A DNA stretch of 64,000 nucleotides from Citrobacter rodentium NBRC 105723 = DSM 16636. Its GTDB lineage: Bacteria; Pseudomonadota; Gammaproteobacteria; Enterobacterales; Enterobacteriaceae. The notes below the pieces were generated by a model that ran no database searches, was not told where the DNA came from, and saw only the letters and a list, made by a program, of their open reading frames with translations. The stretch is from positions 2,418,001-2,482,000 of the forward strand of contig NZ_CP082833.1 in assembly GCF_021278985.1 (NCBI RefSeq), in the 5' to 3' direction. Of this stretch, positions 61,201 through 64,000 are shown in pieces. The first letter of the stretch is position 1. Every line of letters starts with the position of its first letter. The position numbers and the translations under genes were made by a program.

Positions 61201-64000
61201 CTCCCGGCTGTAACCGGCCGTGGCGCTGTAACCATCGCCACCCAGCGTACCGAGGGTTTTACTGCTGCCGCTGCTCTCATTGTGGGAGGTATCGCGTCCG
61301 GCAGTAACGTTGATGTTACCTTTAGTCGCCGACAGTATCAGATCATCCGTGGTGGTGAGCTGGCTACCGCTGATTTTTACGCTGCCTTCACGGCTGTTGA
61401 TATAAATATCAGAACCCTGAATGACCGACGCATTTTCTGTGGTGCGCGTTCCGCTGCTGTTATCCTGCGAGTGGTTCATCCCGCCCGGCAGCAGCTGGTT
61501 GCCGTGCTTACCACTTCCCTGGGTGGCGCGAGTGGCGCTACCGGCGGTCGGCATCTCATTGGTGATGTTCCAGCCGCTGGATTTACTGCTGTTACTGTAG
61601 CGCTCGCTGTCGGTCGAGGTGGTGATGTTAACGTCGCGCTTCGCATCCAGGATAGCCGCTTCTCCGGCATTAACCTGGCTCCCGGCGATGAGAATATCCC
61701 CGCTGCCGTCACCCTGTTTGCCGGTGGCGGTCATCTGGATATTGCCTGCGGCGGCAAGGCTGCTGCCACTGTTAAACTCGCCCTCGTAGTGTGATTCGGA
61801 GGATGACTTGCTGCGGCTTGCGGACACGGCAACCATCTGCCCGGGACCATCAAGGGCAACGGCGGCGCCTTCCGCACTCAGCGATTTCACCTTATTCACG
61901 GTGCTGTTGCCGCTGCCGTCTTTTCCACGAACAGTGTCACGCACGTTACGCACGGTATCTTCAAACGGCGTCTTCACGCTGACCGTAATGCCGGAAGATT
62001 GACTTTCGTGCTTCACTGATTCAGTCACGGTGTCCCGTCCGGGGATCACGGCAATATCGCTGCCGGTGATATCGATATGCCCGGTGGTACGGGTGGTATC
62101 GTCCTGTGCCCGTCCGGCAATCACGTCGGCGGCGCTCAGCGTGACCTGATTTCCGGCGCTGATGATGACGTTACCGCCGGAAGTACCCACCATACTGCGC
62201 GCGTCACTCTGGGTGGTTTCCGCGCCCTGGCGGATCGTTTTTGTCGACTGCGAACCAATAGTGACGCCGAGGCCCGAACCACTGCTGAAGATGCCGGATT
62301 TTTTCGTCTTCTTCATATCGTAGTGGGTGTCGGTGTTGGTGGCAGCCTCCACCGTTACGTCGTTGCCGGCTTTCAGTACTACATCGCGTTCAGCGGCGAC
62401 GGATGAACCCTGCACCATCAGATTGTTGCCTGCACTGAGCGTCACGTTTTCACCGGAAAGCTGCGTGCCTTTCTCGCGGGTATGGCTTTCCTCATGGATG
62501 GTGTGGGTGGTTTTCTTACTGAACATACCGCCGGAGGTTTTTTTCTTCTCCCGGTACTCGTAGTCGCTTTCGGTAGCGGTCGTCAGGGTGATATCCCGTC
62601 CGGCCACCACCGCGGCGTCGCCAGAAGCATACATATCGGTAGCCTGGGCATTCACATCCCGTCCGGCAACGACGGTGACGTTACCGCCAGCGGTGATGTC
62701 GGTGCTTTGCTGACGAACGGACTCATTGATCTCTTTTTTCTTCTTCGCCGTGTAGCTATTGCCTTCCGTTGCCGCCTCCGCCAGCAGGTTTATATCCCGT
62801 CCGGCCTGAACGACGACATTGTTTTCTGCGGCAATCCCCGCGGCCTGGCTGTTAACGTCATGACCAGCGGCAAGAGTGAGATTTTCCCCGGCAGCGACCG
62901 TGGAAACGGCGGCATGACTTTCGTGGCGCTCAGACCTGCCGTTACGATGGTTTTCAGCTTCACGCGCCGCGTTCAGGTTCAGGTCGTTGCCCGCAGAGAG
63001 TAGGGCGCTGTTACCTGCGGAGACAGAAGAGGCGGTGACGTTCATATTATTGTCTGCAACCATCACCAGATCTCCGCCTGTGCTGACAGTGCTGCCCTTC
63101 GTGGAGACTGATGATGAGCTGTTATCACTGGTATACCAGAAACCGGAGCGACTTTTGCTCTCGCTTATCTGATTCGCCGCAATGTTGATATCATTCCCCG
63201 CGGACATTCCCAGAGAATTACCAGACGAGACTTCCGCCCCGGTGATATTAATGTTCTTCCTGGCATCCAGTGAGAGTGAGTCTGTGGCGCTGATGTTCGC
63301 CACCGGACCGGTGTCCGTGCCGCTGATATGCACGCTACCATAGCGGCCATTACTGCCCGCATTCCACTGCTGCGTACGGGTAATGTTATTGATGCTGCCG
63401 GTGACACTTTCCAGCGCGACGCTTTTGCCACTGATAGCAGAGCCGATATTGTTGATATCGCTTATGGCGCTCAGGTTCAGATTGCCGCCCGCGTTGATCA
63501 GCCCCGCGTTCAGGTTGCTGATGCTGTTGGCCGCATCCAGATAAAGGTCGTTCTGTGCGGTCAGCGTGCCGCCGCTGTTGGTGATAGCGCCAGCGGCAAG
63601 CTGCACGTTATCGCCGCTGATTACGCTGCCGTTATGGATAGTTACATCCTGCGGCGAGAGATACAGCTTCGGCACCATCACGGTCTGGCCATTAATGGTC
63701 GCCGCTTCCCACCACAGAATACTGCCGGACAGACCGGCAACCTGCTCCGCGGTCAGCGCCACGCCGAAGGTGAGTCCAAGACCTTTTTGCTGAGATGCCG
63801 CGCTGTCCATCAGGTACTCCATCTGTTCGAGGTCTGAACCGAGCCCGTTGATATAACGTGAACCGGTCTGATTCAGCATCGCATTTGATACATATCGTGT
63901 ATCGAACGCCGCATCGCCGAGGAAGCGGTATTCTTTCTCTGGCTTCAGGCCAAGACGGTCAAGAAAATAGGATGAGCCGAGAAACTGCTGTTCATCGGTC
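58228..64000 (-). CDS. cdiA: CdiA, contact-dependent inhibition toxin (3' part; 5' end outside window)
   Basis: About 1,920 C-terminal residues; the frame continues beyond the window edge. Most of it is filamentous-haemagglutinin repeats (such as SAGNDLNLNAAREA and VTVVAGRDVNAQATDM). A DUF637-like hydrophobic region (GALGGNLKAGAAAGAAPLLA), the VENN junction (VEVENNSLAGDKARESVKES, near 59120) and a 300-residue toxin part follow. The toxin end has GCGGACGEM, GHWVVVKG and VSIYDPWKG, the Cys, His and Asp layout of papain/C39-like cysteine proteases. It is exported by a CdiB partner and delivered to neighbouring cells. Confidence 0.92.
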   Translation of the reverse strand, partial: TDEQQFLGSSYFLDRLGLKPEKEYRFLGDAAFDTRYVSNAMLNQTGSRYINGLGSDLEQMEYLMDSAASQQKGLGLTFGVALTAEQVAGLSGSILWWEAATINGQTVMVPKLYLSPQDVTIHNGSVISGDNVQLAAGAITNSGGTLTAQNDLYLDAANSISNLNAGLINAGGNLNLSAISDINNIGSAISGKSVALESVTGSINNITRTQQWNAGSNGRYGSVHISGTDTGPVANISATDSLSLDARKNINITGAEVSSGNSLGMSAGNDINIAANQISESKSRSGFWYTSDNSSSSVSTKGSTVSTGGDLVMVADNNMNVTASSVSAGNSALLSAGNDLNLNAAREAENHRNGRSERHESHAAVSTVAAGENLTLAAGHDVNSQAAGIAAENNVVVQAGRDINLLAEAATEGNSYTAKKKKEINESVRQQSTDITAGGNVTVVAGRDVNAQATDMYASGDAAVVAGRDITLTTATESDYEYREKKKTSGGMFSKKTTHTIHEESHTREKGTQLSGENVTLSAGNNLMVQGSSVAAERDVVLKAGNDVTVEAATNTDTHYDMKKTKKSGIFSSGSGLGVTIGSQSTKTIRQGAETTQSDARSMVGTSGGNVIISAGNQVTLSAADVIAGRAQDDTTRTTGHIDITGSDIAVIPGRDTVTESVKHESQSSGITVSVKTPFEDTVRNVRDTVRGKDGSGNSTVNKVKSLSAEGAAVALDGPGQMVAVSASRSKSSSESHYEGEFNSGSSLAAAGNIQMTATGKQGDGSGDILIAGSQVNAGEAAILDAKRDVNITTSTDSERYSNSSKSSGWNITNEMPTAGSATRATQGSGKHGNQLLPGGMNHSQDNSSGTRTTENASVIQGSDIYINSREGSVKISGSQLTTTDDLILSATKGNINVTAGRDTSHNESSGSSKTLGTLGGDGYSATAGYSREQHSSRDDAATESGQRSQLTSTSGNIIAQAGGDLSLSGTDVSAGKSVSLSGESVLFDVSRDTRDGEAHSNSSQYGVTAAAGGWAVDAAKATETAARSAENGDDPRLTAIRTGQAGATAAQGALSDNSVIKGKVSVTAGSSSQESAYHSTVTQGTTIRAGENVTVSAGNDIVGQGVQIDGKQVTLDAGRDILLTASKNTNSQESKNSGNQFSVGAGVSLIGSQNGISVELGASQQKGKENSRSQSNANSVIHAEEQLTVNSGRDTTLQGAELEGNRVVANIGRDLTISSVQDTASYDSKQSSSGAGLSLCIPPLCYGASSGSLNASGENVTQRGKSVTDQSGIYAGNDGFDITVGNHTQLDGAVIASTADSDKNRLDTGTLGWTDIRNESHTSGDSYAVAISGSAGGSGNAENRNVVPAIGTGHAEENSSGTTSSAVSDGTIIIRDPASQKQDIASLSRDTDNAHHGVDVNGDVQKVQDNLAVQSEGAALATSALDAYGRYAETKAREANAALEAKLTAEGKLTGSMTAAEREATLKAHPDYQGTDYGPGSEYWTKGSAAAGLLAGALGGNLKAGAAAGAAPLLATLVKEQKDPAIRAALHGIVAAALTQLSGGSGSDGMKAGAVGAITASTMTDRLVSALYGNKDISELTADEKRLVSSLVTIAGGLAGAAVTDGELSMAALASNSAKVEVENNSLAGDKARESVKESAEWWKKQIRDKLGENTASQLANGLVNLASETGDLAMLGGDTAFDVVAALAACATGDSYCSQAKSDIAKKDAAAANVLNGIMNGDAWEGIKSTAVKAANGDQKALENVAGIISGAFIPAKLLPSGSSTAKVIVKPVEPKGGAGGNWNVLDEIVDPNVVKQSTPTGCGGACGEMMLKDRNIFVDQTQIGTGLKSPEQLARDLAKNSGSSWSGGFVGFEAYDALNKTGSWSAMMWDQGSKIGHWVVVKGTDSKGNVSIYDPWKGTSYKMTDKEFKGTWNGNAVFNQ

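Noticed and set aside
58919..63837. Many plus-strand ORFs of 60-199 codons opposite cdiA
   Set aside because: High-GC antisense frames of cdiA, with no ribosome sites or recognisable domains.

Overview
The window is from an attaching-and-effacing enterobacterium, most probably Citrobacter rodentium. The reasons are: a nearly complete locus of enterocyte effacement (LEE) with rorf1 and espG at its espF end; a Tir whose key tyrosines fall at about Y451 and Y471; an EspF with five proline-rich repeats; a LEE bordered by a type I ABC export operon; and a croI/croR acyl-homoserine-lactone locus. These match published descriptions of C. rodentium, recalled rather than searched. The LEE is AT-rich; the IS3-family element, the type I export genes and cdiA are visibly more GC-rich.

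Layout. 1-35.2 kb is the LEE: the end of LEE1 (cesAB, escK, escL, escRSTU), etgA and grlRA, LEE2 (sepZ, escI, escJ, sepD, escC, cesD, minus strand), LEE3 (cesL, escV, escN, escO, escP, escQ), espH, cesF, map, LEE5 (tir, cesT, eae), escD, LEE4 (sepL, espA, espD, espB, cesD2, escF, escG, espF), then rorf1 and espG. A decayed IS481-family element separates grlA from cesD. A 27-copy 7-bp tandem repeat and a decayed IS256-family element sit directly behind eae. 35.4-38.0 kb is an IS scar: an IS3-like fragment, an intact IS3-family element with extra copies of its own end on both sides, an IS30 remnant and a truncated ATP-binding-domain gene.

38.1-48.8 kb (minus strand) is a type I secretion locus: periplasmic adaptor, ABC transporter, TolC-like protein, a giant secreted protein with 15 tandem 50-residue three-helix modules and a long hydrophobic C-terminal half, and a small gene that may encode a chaperone. 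49.6-52.6 kb holds a tyrosine phosphatase and the convergent croI/croR quorum-sensing pair.

52.8-64 kb is a contact-dependent inhibition (CDI) toxin locus: the 3' part of cdiA with a papain-like cysteine-protease-type C-terminal toxin and its immunity gene, then two displaced orphan toxin/immunity cassettes. The second orphan toxin is split by a complete 1,057-bp IS903-type element with a 9-bp target duplication; removing the element restores the reading frame exactly. Remnants of symE-like and integrase genes and a perfect 12-base ops element lie between the cassettes.

How the parts work together: the LEE builds an injectisome that delivers Tir, Map, EspF, EspG, EspH and EspZ into gut epithelial cells, and intimin binds Tir to anchor the bacterium. 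The flanking modules (type I exported protein, quorum sensing, CDI) are accessory surface and competition functions.
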